DNA of 64,000 nucleotides, taken from positions 85,032,670 to 85,096,669 of the forward strand of contig CM047427.1 of NCBI GenBank assembly GCA_026168455.1. The letters run 5' to 3'. A model generated the notes under the pieces. It was given only the letters and a program-made list of their open reading frames with translations. It ran no database searches and was not told the origin of the DNA. The position numbers were made by a program, and so were the translations under genes. Every line of letters starts with the position of its first letter. Position 1 is the stretch's first letter. The DNA is from Theocolax elegans (Eukaryota; Arthropoda; Insecta; Hymenoptera; Cerocephalidae). Positions 47,701 through 63,000 of the stretch are shown in pieces.

Positions 47701-50700
47701 AGATTATCATAAGCAAATCGTTTTTGTTGCTCGGAAATCGCACTGATTAATCGCTGAATCTCCGAGGGGACTCGAACGTATACGACGGTTGGTAATAATG
47801 ATGTGGTTTTTTTCCGGCACCGGTATAAGAGCATTAATATCGCGGCTCAATCAAAAAAATTACGAGGGGAGCGAGAAAGAGAGACGCAAATGCCGCGGGC
47901 AAAAAAAGACTATCTCGTTTTTCTGGTCTGTTTGACTTTCAAACGGTATCAAGATCATTTATTTATTTTTTCCTTTAATTCATCTTGATGAAGAGGAGGC
48001 ACGAGAAAACGGACAGGTAGCCATAGCTCCTCGTTGCAATTAAACCTGCGCAATCAATTAATTATACTATATAACTTTTAAAAAATATCCTTTACACTGC
48101 GATACTTAGGATCGAGTTCCTATTAAACGGCAATTAAACGTGTACTCCGGTGGCATCGATTCATTGATTAGATAAACTTAAACAATATCGATCTCCAATG
48201 AAATAAACGTCGAGTATTAATTAAAATGAAGGCAAAAAAAAGGAAAGAAAATATTATATCAATAATGTCACGTGTACGAGCGGGCGCACGCGACTCCAGG
48301 TTGCGTATCATGCGCTGATGTAGATTTGCACGGCGCGCACTCAATTAAAGTCGCGCGTCGCGGTCGAAACGGGATCGAGAGTCGCGCGATAATTGAATAA
48401 CGGGAGGTGCAGTACGAGAGGGAAGGAAGTTTATTAGCGCGTAATGTTGGCTACGCGAACTGAATACCTACAGTATAGGATGTACCGACCAACGATGTCG
48501 ATCGGTTGCGTGATGTAGTACAAGTGTAGTCACTGTCATTACGTACTGTAGAATTGATACGCTATTTGCATTTGATAAATACGTTAGTCTTTACATTTTT
48601 ATCACAATTGGAATGAACGTGTTTAAAACTATATTTAAGATATCAAAACAAATTTATTGAATCATTTGATCAATCGGAAGCAGTAAATAGAAGTAGAATA
48701 CGGGAATATGACGTCAATTAAAGGTACAATGTGACGAGAAGTTATCTATACGAATACCTTTATGAAAAGCGAGCGCTCCAGGCGTCTCTTCTTCGATGGA
48801 CGGTGATTAAGGCGCCGCTTCTGACATAATCGTAAGGTGCACAACGAGCTCGTTAAAATAGTTCTGATACTGCCGATCGAGTTGTATACCGTTTTGCGCA
48901 TAATATGTATTCTCGAATTCCAAAGACACCGTTACACGTTCAACAACTATTCACGACTCTTCCTTTTTCGATCATTCAATACTATTCGTTTTTTCTTTAC
49001 AATATTTTTACGAGTATGTTGTTTACTTCTTACAAAATTTGTTTTAGATATATAAAAAACAATTTTACATAACAAGTAATAGAATTACATTGTTGTTACA
49101 CATTATCTAATTAATGTAATATAACGTTACGTATTGCATTTGAATAATAAAATATAAAAACATTATGCAAAACTTGTGTAATACATCATGTAAGGCAGTG
49201 AATCATTAATAATACCTTTAATAATAATTAATTGTTTTTTGTACACTTCGACCGTGGATTTAAATTCCCAACAACAACGTATTCCCCGAACAATAGGTGA
49301 CCACTTTCCGCGAATTAGTCAAGCGTTAAAAGCGAAAAAACGGCACGAGACTATTTTCCCTCTTAGTAAAATCGACCTTGACCTTCCCTCGGAAAAGTCT
49401 CTTTTGCCGGATGCGTCTAGCCTCGTGTCTAGCCAAAACATTGACGAGGGGAAATTCGCCGGCTGCCTCCTTAAATCGACCGAACGGAATCGACGATTGT
49501 ACAACTGCGAGCACGCTGCCCTTCTTCACCTCAGCTGAGTTGTACCGAACGCAAGCTGCTCGCTTCCATATATTTTTTTTATCTTTGAGTGTTAGGTAGA
49601 AGTTGATCACCCGGAAATATACAGTGACTTCCCTCCTTCCTTTTCAAAGGGAGAGCGCATCATTTTCGGTATACGCGAGTGAATTAACTTCTTTGTTGAG
49701 AGGCATCGTTGTCCATTTATGAGCGCGCGTAAACTAGGCATTTTAGGAAAATAGTATTCCGAGGATAAATGCGTAAAGCTTAGAGGATGAACTCGAAAAT
49801 TTTTTGTTTTGCGAAACCCGGTGTTCTATTTTTTGTAATTACGTAATGGATCGATTCGTCTACGAGTTTCTTCTTTTTTTAGGGCCAACGACGATTTAGA
49901 AAGACTTTCCCTTCTTGTGAACTCGTAAACCTGACGGTTTTTGTCAAATAAAATCCGTGATTTAATGGAAGGAACGTAAGGAAAAAAAGAAACTACTGAT
50001 ATTATTAAATCTTCTATCAAACCGTTTGTTTACTGCTGTATTACTCAATATACCCACTAAAATAATTTTTACTTTGTTTATTAAATCTGCGAGGGAAAGG
50101 TACCTATTTTATTATTAGAATGACAATAGATTAATCTTGAAAATGTACTCCAACCAACCCTAAAGTACATTTTTTTGCTAAAAGAAAAAACATGATATAA
50201 TGTCTACATTAAGCTCGCAAAAATCTCCGTCTATCACCGTCTGTACGTACTTATGTGAAAGAACGTCTTCCTTTTAGCTCGATCCTTTCATTGTGTGCGT
50301 CGTCGCGACGTAGTCTCGACGTCGTTGTATCCATTCGTTCTCGTAAGCAAAAATGTTGAACGGTAAAACGTAGTCTCGGATTGTTTCCCAAAGACAAATT
50401 AAGGTGACTTCTTTGTCATTCATTTCACTGTTCACTCGTTTCGTTTTAATTCAACAGCGTTGAATACCAGATTATTACAGATAGACATTACATATATCAG
50501 TACGTGATTTTATGAGAATAGAACAAATATATATGTACGAATCGAATGCAGTTAACGAAAGGTTCTACTACACATAAATCAATGAATTTACGAGTTGATA
50601 CCCTAATGGAATCCAATACCAATTGAATGATCCATGTAGTTCTCGAATGTCCACGATGACTGTAAATAGAAGATCACTTAAAATTCATGCCGTGACGCGA

Positions 50701-53700
50701 ACTAGCTTGAACGTAAATTTGAAACATCGTAGGCCTGTAGAGGACAGCAGTGAACCCCAATCACGTATGTGTGTATCTGTATATTTATATACAAAATGTA
50801 TATATATATATGCCTTGAGACTATTATTCCTGGGCAATCGTCCAATCAGCGCAAACCCGTGGGAACGCCTGTGAATACGATCGAATTCTCCAGAGATGCG
50901 TCGAAAAGCGGCACTGAACGTCTATCGATAAATCGACAACTGCTTTTCAGCTTACAAATGTTTAGAAATTAATCTTTGGTCATTTTTAAAGAGGGGAAAA
51001 TCAAGGGAGAAATGCGCGCACCTTGTTCATGATGACTTTGGACAAATCGAAGCACCAGTCTGCCTGTGTTATGTTTTTGTATTGGATGACTTGTGGCAAT
51101 AAACATGAGGTTACTTTCCAAGTTTTTTCTACCATGCAAAATCGTATTAGTTTCTTCAAATACAAATATTTAACATTTTTGGGATTTTATGTTTTTTTGA
51201 AAATTATTGCTATTATCTTTAGGTTATAAAAATAGGTATTACATTAAATAATTTAAATATTACGTTAAATTTTAAACGGTATATATTTTAATTAATATTA
51301 AGTTAAATAAAAACAAATTTAAAAATTGGTAAAAAAGTAATAATAATTTATTAACAAACGGTGATTTCATGTATTCACACATAACCATAATAATACACTT
51401 TTACTTTGGTAAGCATCTACTGTCAGGACTTCTAAAGGCGACAAAAGCAATGCCAGACGCCAGTGCATAAATTAAAACAGCTGGAAGAAAGTAGCAGGCG
51501 CGATTTTTTTTATAAAGTCCAGTCGACGACTTAAAATTTAGGCTAGCGAGCTCTATATAGTCTTCCTTTCCCTAGGAGTGAAAAATGAGTCGGAAAAGCA
51601 TCTTGACACTTAGCTTTTGTATTGTTAAAATGGAAGAATCTGTGGGATATATCCTGTCGTATATTAGAGAAGATCGACGATCGTTGCGTATTTTTTTTCT
51701 CTGCCTATTATGGCTCACGCCTGATGTTTATCCTGCGGCTGGCAGTTCGGTCTCTATCACCTGGGCGGGAGCGAACCATTCGTTTGCCATTTGCGGTATC
51801 TTGGCAACTGACCGGTGATCGAGGGTGGATCCCGTTGGGATATTGTGTCCGACAAAAATCTTGCCATTTTTGCACCGGTAAATTGTGTAGCGACTTGAAC
51901 CATTCGACCCGCCTCAGACCATATTTTTCATTATTCGTTAGCAATTTAATTCTCAATGTAACAGTTATTAAGAACATTATAATTATTATGGAGTGGCGAG
52001 CATCACAAATAAATTAAATTGAAAAAATCACGATCAGATTTAATTTTTTTCGATACATGATGATTTTTGCTCTTAATGTATTAATAATTGGTTGTTGAAT
52101 TTGTTTATAATTAATATGAAACAAATTTTTGAGATATATATCATATATTTTATGATAAATATTTAAAATTATATTATTTTTATCAAATCAAATGTTCTGC
52201 ATGCTTTTAAAAGTTATTATTGTTAATTTTACTTTTCGATATTAAAGAATTGATAAAGTAAGTGGCAAAGCAAGTGTTAAATCTACAATCTTTATAAATA
52301 GTCACTCTACAAACGTTCTTCATTCAATATTTGATGACCGGCATAACGTAATTCTGACAAAGCGAAATCCACAGACGAGGCGCGTGAGACTGGAGCTATA
52401 TTTCAAAGGATCATATGTACTATCCTATGAGTACACAGCAAAATCATTTGCCAGAAAAAAAGATTGGAGGGCCGAATTTGAGACGGTCCGCTTGATTGAT
52501 TGATTTCAGCTAATTGAGCTGTATACATAGTACCGAATAAATATCTGCAGGTATAAAAATCCTAATCTTCAATGCTGCCGGTTAAAATCTAAGCGAGCAG
52601 ATCGATCAATCCTTTTTTCCTTGTAAAAAATTATAACGAATAATGCACAATGTCGGTGTACAGTAATTCATTTTCAAGGATATCGAAATGCTCGAGCGCT
52701 TGCCTTTTTTGTTTCTTAACTTTTATTGTTCGACTTAATTGAAAAATGCGAACTTGTAGAATTTTTGCGAAAAATCGAGGGTAGAATTTCAGTTGACTGT
52801 GAAGGTGATAGCAAATAAACGATGGCTACAAACCATGGATGTTAAATTGTAGTATAAAATGACAGCAATTTTACGGATGCGGAGGAAAAAAATCGTAGAA
52901 AGTTGACAATCCTTTCACTACCTCTTTATACCCGTGTTAATCCACTATTTCTTTAGACCTCCTAAAAACTCGCTTGACGCTTGTAAAAGTCACTTTATGA
53001 CTTTTATGCCATATAGATTTGCGTAGAATCCAAACAATATTTAATTTTTTAAACCCAACGAGAAATAGCAGCGTCTGATTTCAGAGAACGCGGAAAACAA
53101 ATTATTAAAAAGCAGACCAAAAAGTCGTAAAAATGACAGGAAAAAATATCGCGAACATACGCTACGACCCCATTGTGTCCTGAGCTTTTAATTATTCTCG
53201 TACACCGACATTTTCAAGCAACGGTTTTCCATTCAGTGCTTCTTTTTAAAACCACGTGAGCGACCTCCAAACAATGCTACTCGAATGCATTGATTGTCAC
53301 GACATTGCCGTGTCGGCATTAATACAACACTTTTCCTGTCAAGTCGTTGTTTCTTTACTACGTCCGTTATTATTTTACATTTTGAAGGGCGTAAAATTTA
53401 TTATTTTCAATAAATTAAATACTTTTAGAAATATGATTAATAATCGTTTATAAATTGTTAAACTTGTATTGCTTGTAATTTGAACAAGTATAGAATTGAG
53501 AAAAAATAAAAATCGTTAAGCCGCGCAATACAAAATTCGATAAAATATAATCTAGATGTTTTAAGTGAATCTTACGTGTAGTATAAATTTAAAAATCTAA
53601 CGCAACGAGAAAATATTCTTCATTGGTAAATTGGTTATTTATTGTCTCATTATTATACTCTCTCTTTTGCGTTCTGTTTTCTTTCTTTGTGCATATGTAT

Positions 53701-56700
53701 CTTCTCATTTCTACCCGTCGATCTTTGAATTAACCAAAGTTCTCTTAAGATTGCCGCCGATTGATTCACAAGCTCGGTATTTCTTCACAATTGTACCGTA
53801 GTTATTATTCGACTTCATCTTAGTATGTGTTTTTTTCTTTTGCTTATTCCTTAAAGACCTTTAGATACGACATTGCGGCGCAATTTTGATTGTACTGAAA
53901 AAAATATTGAAAGAAAAAAAAAGAAGCAAGCACAGTGACGTAAAATATTATTTATAACCTGTACAATTCTAAACTTGCGGGGAAAAAAATTGAATTATAA
54001 AGCTGGCAAGATTTTGCTTTAAAGAAGACATTTTAATTCCTTTGCCTTCATTTAACTGTTAAGTACATACGTGCCCCAAGGAATTATGAAAACATAACAA
54101 AATCGCAAAATCCACAGTATTAATTACTCAACATACGTGTGTAATGATCGAAATCCGGGGGTTTCCGGATTCTATTTAGCCAGCTGCTGCTACTCGCTCA
54201 TTCATGAATATTCGCGTATACACACACACGAGCACCCAGGACCGTTTCGTCTTAAGATTAATGACGCGTGGAGGAGAAACGTGAATTTACCTTCGGGGGA
54301 TGAAAAATCGGGTAGCCCACCTTAGGTGTACGTGTTATTCGGTCATCGATCAAACCTCGGAAATGAATTTGCACATACTACTGACGGAAATTAACAGCTG
54401 GAAGTTTGTGAGAGGTAAAAATATTTTATTCTTCGATTTCATCATTCAGAAACTCCTAAATTTTTCTACAGTCATTTAAATAGGTGATACGAGTATTGCC
54501 GTGGAAAATCATAAATTCAATGTTTTACTTCTAGAGATTTATAACTCGAGAAATATATTATTAATAAAATTTATTTGTGTTAAATTAAATGACTTTGGTT
54601 ACTTGCAAGATTAACTTATTTTACAGAAATTACGCACATACAGACAAAAAATATCTTAATCTCTACTGATTTCTTTATCAAATAATAGAAAATTTTATTT
54701 TATCTAAGATACTTGATTAGAATTTTGAAAAGTAGTTCAAATATACATTATTGTCGTGGGTTTTAACAATTTTAACGAAAGTTTTATTGTTTGAGTTTTG
54801 GATTGGTTATCTCGTTACTATATTTCAATAATAAATACAACACACATATTTATCATCCTAAACATTTATTTCCGCATCTTCTAGATCCTATTTGCACAAT
54901 AATTAAACGATTTTTTGTAAAACGATGTTCATAAACTAGTAGAATATCCATATTAATCAGTAAAAAGTAGTATAAAAAGACAATTAAAAAATTACTAAGG
55001 AAATATGGATAAAATTACAAGGAATTATACATTCAAATCACCAATTAAAAAGCTGGAATAGTACAGATATATCATTGAAAATAATTAAACGAGTATTGTA
55101 TTTATTTAAATTAATTTATAATAAAAAATGCATTATTTCAATTTTTACTTATCCTTATACAAACATTTCAACAAAAATAATCAAAAATTTCCTTTTTCAG
55201 CATAGTTCGTAACTTTATCGTCGTGTGTTATCTGGTCGAGACCGGAAGATTTCGACAAAACAGTCAGACTGCTTAGGAAACTCGAGTCTTAGTATCGAGA
55301 TACGATATCTGAGCTCACGTGTCCGAAGGTTATTCAATAGACAATGTTAAACTAAAGCGGTGGATAAAATCACAATTACCGAAAAATTGTTATCTTGGGC
55401 ATAAATCACGCACGTCCCTTTCACAGATCTCTACTTTTTTTTGCTCATTGCTCGAAACCTTCGAACGCCAAAGTATATTAAAGACTTTCGAAAAATCCAT
55501 TCCTTGATCAAATTGTACGTATTGGGCTTGAAAAATACTTGTACGGAGAATATAGTTTATAAAAAGTTTTAGTACTTACACAAGGACTTATGCGTAATAA
55601 GAATGATATACATATATTATGATGATCATTAACGTGTAATATATTTAATGACTGGTTATAAAGTATTATGAATAAGTCAATTCTAATTTCCTTTATCCGG
55701 CGGAAAGTTGAAAAAAATTGAGAAAATGTATTTTAATTACATCGAATCTGACACAACTTCAATTATCACTTTCTATAGACTTTTAGAAGTTATGTACAGC
55801 GAATATATACTGTAATAAGTAAAAATTGACGTACGTAATTCTTACGAGTATATGAAAGTTATAGACGATACTAATATAATGAAGCGCAGATTTTTCTGTT
55901 ATTAGAAAAAAGTATCAACAATTTTTACATAGCAGAATATAATATATACTTTCTACAATATGCTTTCCTTTCCATGAACGTGATAAGCAACGTTTTTTCA
56001 CGGTCAAAAGATTTGATCGTCCGCGTGTACAGATAAGAACAAAAAGTTTCGCGCGGAAGCCCGTAATAACTGCGCAAATCAAATTCGCGTAGGCTCATTG
56101 CGTGCGTTCCTGACTGTCGTGTTCATCCTTAATGACGGAAAACGGTTATCTCATAAACAGCGCTGACGAAACAAAAAGAAGAGATGAAAAAATGTAGTTC
56201 TCAATTGTTAAATGGACTCGAGTTCCCTCCTACCCATTCAACTGTCATCAGAGCTCATTGACGAGTGGCTGCCACTGATTTCCGCACACCTCTCCTTTTC
56301 AATATTTTATACGTCGAGTTTGATGAAGTTTCGAGCAAAACATTATTGAACAGTTAGTGGATTCAATTGGCAGTATTTTTTTAATAAATCTTTTATTGCA
56401 ATGATTTGTGAAAATTTAAAAAACCTTTTAATTAATCAATTTAAATAGTAAGTATTTGTTATATGAAGAAAATGTCATTCATTTAGAAGTCCAGTTGCAT
56501 TGAAATTTTTTATTACAGATGAATACGTGCAATAAAAAAATCGTTTTTGAGTATTTATATAATTGGTTTAATCGTATGTTTGATAGTAAAAAGTATCGTA
56601 GATACAATTCAACGCGTAAAATTTGTTCTCTTTTGTTTATGATTTTCTTTTTTTGTAATTCTACGTCATTTTGGTTTGTCGCCGAGAAAAATGTTATCTA

Positions 56701-57136
56701 CTATACGTGGATATATAAGTACACGTACACTTACAGAGGAGCATTCTTCACGATTTACAAGCCAAGAAGAGAAAGTTGCTCATTTGTGTCGCTTCGATTT
56801 TCCTGCGAAACAGTAAAGAAAATTTATCCATCGAATAGCTCCCGTCGATAGAATTTCTGCGTATTTATTAAATTACTTAAGAAGTTGTTGCTTAATGTGC
56901 TGAATGTTTAGAATAAATTTATATCTTTTATGTACACATCTCATAATATTATATATATACACACATGAGGAACCGTGTACAAATTATAAACAGATGAAAG
57001 TAGAGTGATACATTCATTTTGATCCCTAATCCGAGTTTCTGCACTGCACACAAGTTGAGATTAATTTTCTTACTATAAAGAAAGTGAATAAGATTTCTAT
57101 CGTGTTTATAATCACTGCCAAAAGCGAGCAAGTTAC

Positions 57137-57188
57137 CATAATCTTGCGAATCTAATCGATGAGTACAAGGAAAGTCGCTTCCATGACA
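57137..57188 (-). CDS. Candidate small internal exon of the PH-like-domain gene
   Basis: 52 nt between a good acceptor (CTTTGTATTTTGCAG) and donor (ATG-GTAACT). One frame reads CHGSDFPCTHRLDSQDY plus G, and the leftover G fits the phase of the exon at 40004 (Gly-ELYVED). It would need an upstream coding exon, which I did not find, and the implied intron is 17 kb. It could be chance. Confidence 0.25.
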
Positions 57189-60053
57189 CTGCAAAATACA
57201 AAGATTTCAACTATTAAAATCAAGAACATAACCTTAATTTCCCACGTAACCTCGGAAAGTACTGACAAAAGATTTTTCTACTTTTTTAAACTATTTCTCG
57301 ATTTCAAAGCCGCCTGGTTGCTATTAATAAACCTATAATAACAATAATTTAGCACAAGATATACGATGAAATTTATGACTCAAGGCAATATTGACAATTG
57401 ATTTAGATACATTGATTTAAATTTAATTAATTAAGTTGAAGAATCAAGAGATGTAAAATACGAAACCATATTGAATAATTTGATTAAACCATTGCTTTAA
57501 TACACTAGCAAATATAACTATAAAAATTAAACGTTTAACATCAGCGACATATGTACTGATGTTAATTAAACTTACACGTCCAATCGACCTTACTATGTCG
57601 GTGTATATCGGTCGTGAAAAAAATGATAAAAAAAAGTGGCCAAACACCCAATAATTTAGATTCTATCGTGATCTTGAAAAGAATCCGTGACTAATTACAG
57701 TCTTCATTCGGGACCCTTCGAAAAATTTTGACCCGCGAGGAAGTGACACGAGGTCGTTCTCGCGCGTTAAATTGCATATATACACACACATACGAAGACG
57801 AAGCAGAGCCTAATATTGGTCACGAGGGGAGAGACAATATTCGCGAGTTTACGCGCGCGTTTGCCCAGCATTTCGTCATGCTTATTTTCCTACCGGCAAA
57901 TTTCCATACGGGCATTTACGCTCGACTGAATGAGGGTTAAATAAAAATCAAAGGGGTCCCTACGTATCTCGTCATCCTTCTCTTGCAACTAAGTTTTTCA
58001 CACAGTTTACGCCTCCTGACATCCAATGAATAAATCCAATATTCTAAGAACAATTAATGTTGTAATTTTACTTAAATAGAAAAGAGATAATTATTTTACG
58101 ATATTTTACTCTGACAAAGCAAATACATTTTTTACATAAGTAAGTTAAAATGCCTTTGATGATACAAAACTAAATATTAAGTTACAAATATGCGTGCATT
58201 ATTTTAAAGGCATAAAGGAAATAGTTTACAGCTATGCAAGTAATATGCGTCCCTGCATGCCTGACTGTGGTTTGCCTGAACATTTGTTCGGTGGTGCGCG
58301 CTTTACCTGTCACTCGAGATAAGGTTATAACTTAACATGCTTCAATGGTAAGAGTGAGAAATTCGTGTCCTCCACACTGACACGACTTCTGATTTTTCGA
58401 GATTTATGAGCTCCTCCTATTAGTAAGACTATTAACATTTTATAACATCGCTTTCACTTCAAAATTCTCAAATTTTATTTTATTACTTATTTATTTTATT
58501 TGTTATTTGTAATAGACTTTAAAAAAAAAGTATACTAATGAATATTGTAACGATATGTTAAAATAGAAAAACTTGCGAAACGAACAATTTTACTCAATGG
58601 TAATGACAGTTAATGTTAAACTGCATTGTAATTTTTTCCTTGACATAGTCAGTAGCATATTTAGCTTCACTTTAAAATGAATGGGTCAATTTTGTTGATG
58701 AGTCAAGTTATAATAAATTATACTATTTCAGACGTATTAACGGTGGTTCTTCGAGAATAATTCGATTCACTAACTCAAGCGACTTAATTGGTTATGATAT
58801 AAATACTTACTTCACACCACTGTCAACGGCACATTCAGAAATTTGCAACACTAACCTGAAACACAAAAAAATATACACAATTAACATATTTATACGCAGT
58901 TGCAAAATTTTTAAATAAAAATAGGTATTTCTTTCTAGCAAATGATTACAAGCGTATAATTTTATTGAAAGCTAAACTGCAAACGAATCTCGTTATTTTT
59001 ATCTTCACATTTCCATACATTAGAAAGTACTAATTTTGATAATCTTAAAATAACCGCACGTAATGCTGAGCGTGTAACAATATAAAATTGACGAGCGCAG
59101 TGGTTGTAAAAATTAATTAGCGATTCGCAAAACGCAAGAGGAAACGAGGATCCGTCACAAAAGATGGAGATTGTAGCCAAAGGCAAATAGAGGCAGGAGG
59201 TATGAGGCGCGGAGAAAAGGAAGCAACAATGAGTCCGCGCTTCATCGAGCGTCTAATTCTCCGTGACTAACGTCCGGGTTTTAAGCGAGCCGTTACAACC
59301 GTGTCAAACATTTTCCATACCTTGCGTTTGCAATTCGATCGCGAGAAACTCGTCGACAAATGTCATTCCTCATTTTTGCGCGTCCACGCAGCATCCGCTT
59401 TCTTTTCGATTGCCTCGCGAGAACGAGAAAAGAAAGCTATACAAACTTGTTTGTTGCGGACTGATCACATTGTTATTCAACGCACGACAGTGTGACGTAG
59501 AAAAGTTAAGAAAAACCTGCTTTTCAGTTACGTTTAGAATTCTAGTGAGCATTAGTGGAAAGTTCATTTTTTTCAAAAAAAAAAAAATTTTTAAATTTTT
59601 AATTATCCACACATGATGTAGATTTGTTCGATAAGTAACAATCGAGCGATAGTTTTAATCGAATTAAAACTACAAAATGATTTAATTATATTTACCATAA
59701 TCACCAATGTAACGGAAAGAATACAGAAGTTTTGTACAATTGACGATTCTTTCTGAACGTGGCTAATCCTATTTCAGTTAAAAAGAAAAACACGACCACC
59801 CAGTAATTAGAACTTAGGAAGCCTTTGCACACAGGCACACCTAATAGCCCATTGAACCCTTACATCTCAATTCCAAACTTGAAATATTGTGAGTGCGCGG
59901 TCGAGCTCCAGCCTTGAAAGTCCTTTGGCAAAGCGCAGGAAAAAAAACAAACACCCTAACACCTAATAATCCTCAATGCAGTCGGTGAGCAGAAGAGCAT
60001 AAAAACACTTGTTTACCCGGAGGAGGGCCAAGTTGAAGAGAATCGAAGAGGTA

Positions 60054-60098
60054 ACAGCAATAACAGCAGCAGAGGCAGCAGCAGCAGCAACAGCAGCC
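60054..60098. repeat. (CAG)n-type trinucleotide repeat
   Basis: Interrupted CAG/CAA run within a CpG-rich islet. It gives an Ala-rich frame on both strands (76 codons on +, 84 on -). These ORFs probably reflect the repeat, not a gene. Confidence 0.8.
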
Positions 60099-63000
60099 CC
60101 TAACGAGACGGTAATCCGCGCGTCCGAGGCGACAACAGCTCCTTCCTTTGGCCTCCCGCGGCGCCCGAGGCGAGAAAGAGAAGCTCCTAGAGTGTCGAAA
60201 GGCAGAGCGGGGGCCATTATACTCGGCCGGCTGTCATAAATTCACGCCGCCGGCAAAAGGGTTGGCACAAGGGAGACCCCGCGGAGAGTGCCGGGGTAAC
60301 GCGCGGACCTTACGATGACCGATAGCCAGAAGATCGCTTTATTCCTTCAAGGGGGCCGTTGTTCAACGAGAACTCGTGCTTTTTGGGAATCTGGTTCGAG
60401 CTGGATTTTTTTCCTCCTGTCGATGGGAATTTCTTGAGCTTGGGATGCTGCTTGTACTCCGCGTATTTAGCATCACGATTTTCTTTTATAACTAGAAGAA
60501 TTCGGGTTGCCGAGCCAAGAATACACTTGGTAAAATTGTAAAGAATTTTTTTACATTAATTTATGGCAGTGTAATGTTTTCTTGATCCTGGCATTGTTTT
60601 AAATGACCCTAACTACATATAATTCAAACTATTCAGAATAAAAATAAATATCTTCTTTATATTTAGGATAATTTTTATAAACGTAAATAAGACGATAGAA
60701 ATTATATACAATATAATATTGTCTCAATTCTATTTTCTTTTGACATCGGTTTGAAAACAAAGTTTTTTTTAATCAAAAATTGTTAAAAAGTATTTTTAAA
60801 CTCCGTATAAATTCAATATAATTATTTATTTCCTAATTTGACAAACGACTTATATTTACTAAGCATTTAAATTTTTATTAAAATTATTTAATTTTCGAAA
60901 TTCTCAAAGCAAAAAAATAACTAGTTTACGTAATATTCTAATATATGTGTGTGTGTAAGGAAACCGAAAGTTTTCTGTTTTCAAGCGATGAGAGACTGTT
61001 GCGTCGTCTTGAATTTCCAGTTTTCGTCATCGCGCTGTTGGTTCTCTAGGCGCTGTCGGTCCATGGAAGACCGGATGCACTAAATCTTAACTACGAGAGG
61101 GAGCGGTGCACAGAAAGATATTACTAAGAAGAAGGGACACCGCGAGAAGACGTCTCCGAAAAATTGCTCTAATCAAAAAATGACTTGGTCGAGTGAAATT
61201 TGAAATGAGCCACTCTCACGGGGACATTAATTTCATTGCGTCTAATTAAAACTGTAATTAGAAAGAAGGAGTGATAGTAGTCAACTTGTTTCTTTACCAT
61301 AAATTATTCGTAGTAATGTATTCTTCCATTAGGAAGGATTGCCCTCCATTAATTCTGACAAGATTATTACTTATGTTTTGCGGTCTTCCAGGAAAATGCA
61401 ATTGTCGCTGTTGGAGCTCAAAGCTCAATGAATCAAATGTAAACTACGTATGACAGGTAAAATTGAGTTATTCACTTTTCATTAGCTTAAAAACACGATT
61501 CATTGATTGTATTTACTTATTTTGTTTGTATATATGCAGTACTCGCAACAATACGTGCAATTTAAAGTTGAATTCTTTAAATTCGTATACAAATATGTGA
61601 TTTGCTGAAAATTAATATAGTTTAGATACAGGGTACGTGAATTGAAAAAAATGAACCTAGACAAGAATATCTAACAATGAGAAAGTGTTAATGACCAAAA
61701 AAAATCAAACAGTAACAAAAAAATAATTTAAATTCCGATTTCCACACGGTGTATGGACAATTATTCCTTTGTATTTGATCAATAGGAAACTCAAAAAGAA
61801 GGTTTACATTTAAAAAACACAAAGTAATGAGGTGAGAAAAAAAGGTCTCGGAAGAAAAGTGTAGTCCCTTTAAAATATCTTTGGGTAAGACGTAAACACT
61901 CGAACAGAAGATCTTGGGTGTTTCTCTAGTCCTTAGTAAGAATCTTTCACAGGGAAATGAAAAAAATATGAGTGCGAGAGGGGGAAAGGGGGTAAAGGAA
62001 GGCCGCGTCCTCGAGAATCTCAAACTCCTCTTTTTCTCGTCCAGAGTCTGTCAAGACGACTGGTCGGAGGCCGCTCTACGCGCGCGTCTTCACCCCTCCG
62101 TTGAACCCCTGCGAGGTGTCGCGCGTGAGAAAAGGGTGTTTTCGAGAGCTACCAACGCTCGTCTTTATGCAGCGCGCCGCGGTGATTATGGTCCGGCTCT
62201 AGCTGCTCCTCATAAGTATTGTTTTTCCTCACGTCTCTTCTTCTCATTCTATACTCTATTTTCGGTCAGCTGGCTTGTTCGACGTCGATCATTCGGTTAA
62301 ATTGCTTGTTGAACGTTTTCCACCTTGGAAAACGAGTTCGAGCTCGTTCTTGATGATGTTTGACGTGTCTCGAACTTTGCATCGTGAAAGTAAAGATAAC
62401 AAATGATACATTGTCAATGACGTGCAATATTTTGATCATTATGAGAGTTTAAACATTATCAAAATATTCCTAAAAACTCTAGGGTTTCGTGTAAGGTAAG
62501 GATTTTTTAATATTCATTTTTCGTAGGTAAACACATCAGGGTTAAAAGACATATGTTTCTTATAATCAGAATTTAGTTGCGACAAACAGTAATTTATTAC
62601 TACAATTTCTATCAACTTGTTAAATTTTTCCATTTTGATATGTGTTTAAATGTCTGTAAAATTAACTATTATTCGTACACGAGTTTTCTTTTTTGCTTAA
62701 AAGATCGATCCTCAAGGATCAGCTAATAAACTGAAATTGAAATGTTCACATACATTTATATTAAAGGTACATGTAAAAGAAAATTGGTATTGGATCACGC
62801 GTAAAGTTACGATGAGGAACCACGTGTAAAAGAGTATTATTTTGATAAGGTCTCGGATTATGTGACTGCATTAGGAATTAGGTCACCCGTGAAGGCTAAC
62901 AAACTGCGGCTTTTAATTCAACAAGCGGCGCACAGCTAATTTAACTTGAATAGTTGTCCACCCATTCCCAAAAATCTTGGTGTCTCATGCGCGCATCCAT

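Larger units (their letters stand above)
40005..57136 (-). other. Upstream / first-intron region of the PH-like gene, with many CpG-rich islets
   Basis: AT-rich DNA punctuated by CpG-rich islets at about 41340-41640, 42900-43860, 44580-45060, 46140-46520, 46820-47200, 48270-48480, 49240-49560, 51540-51920 and 54140-54320. The islets carry many short ORFs open in several frames and on both strands; none has a recognisable domain. The islet at 44580-44760 ends, on the minus strand, at a CAG-GTAGAC donor and could be a non-coding first exon. I call no other gene here. Confidence 0.45.

Noticed and set aside
49194..49538. Long + frame with protein-like composition
   Set aside because: Two minus frames and another + frame are open over the same DNA, there is no ATG at its start, and no splice site fits well.
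51585..52017. Two overlapping + ORFs of 77 and 131 codons
   Set aside because: A minus ORF of 89 codons overlaps them; no domain or clear gene signals.
60009..60239. Ala-rich ORFs on both strands
   Set aside because: Produced by the CAG-type repeat and GC-rich flank rather than by a gene.
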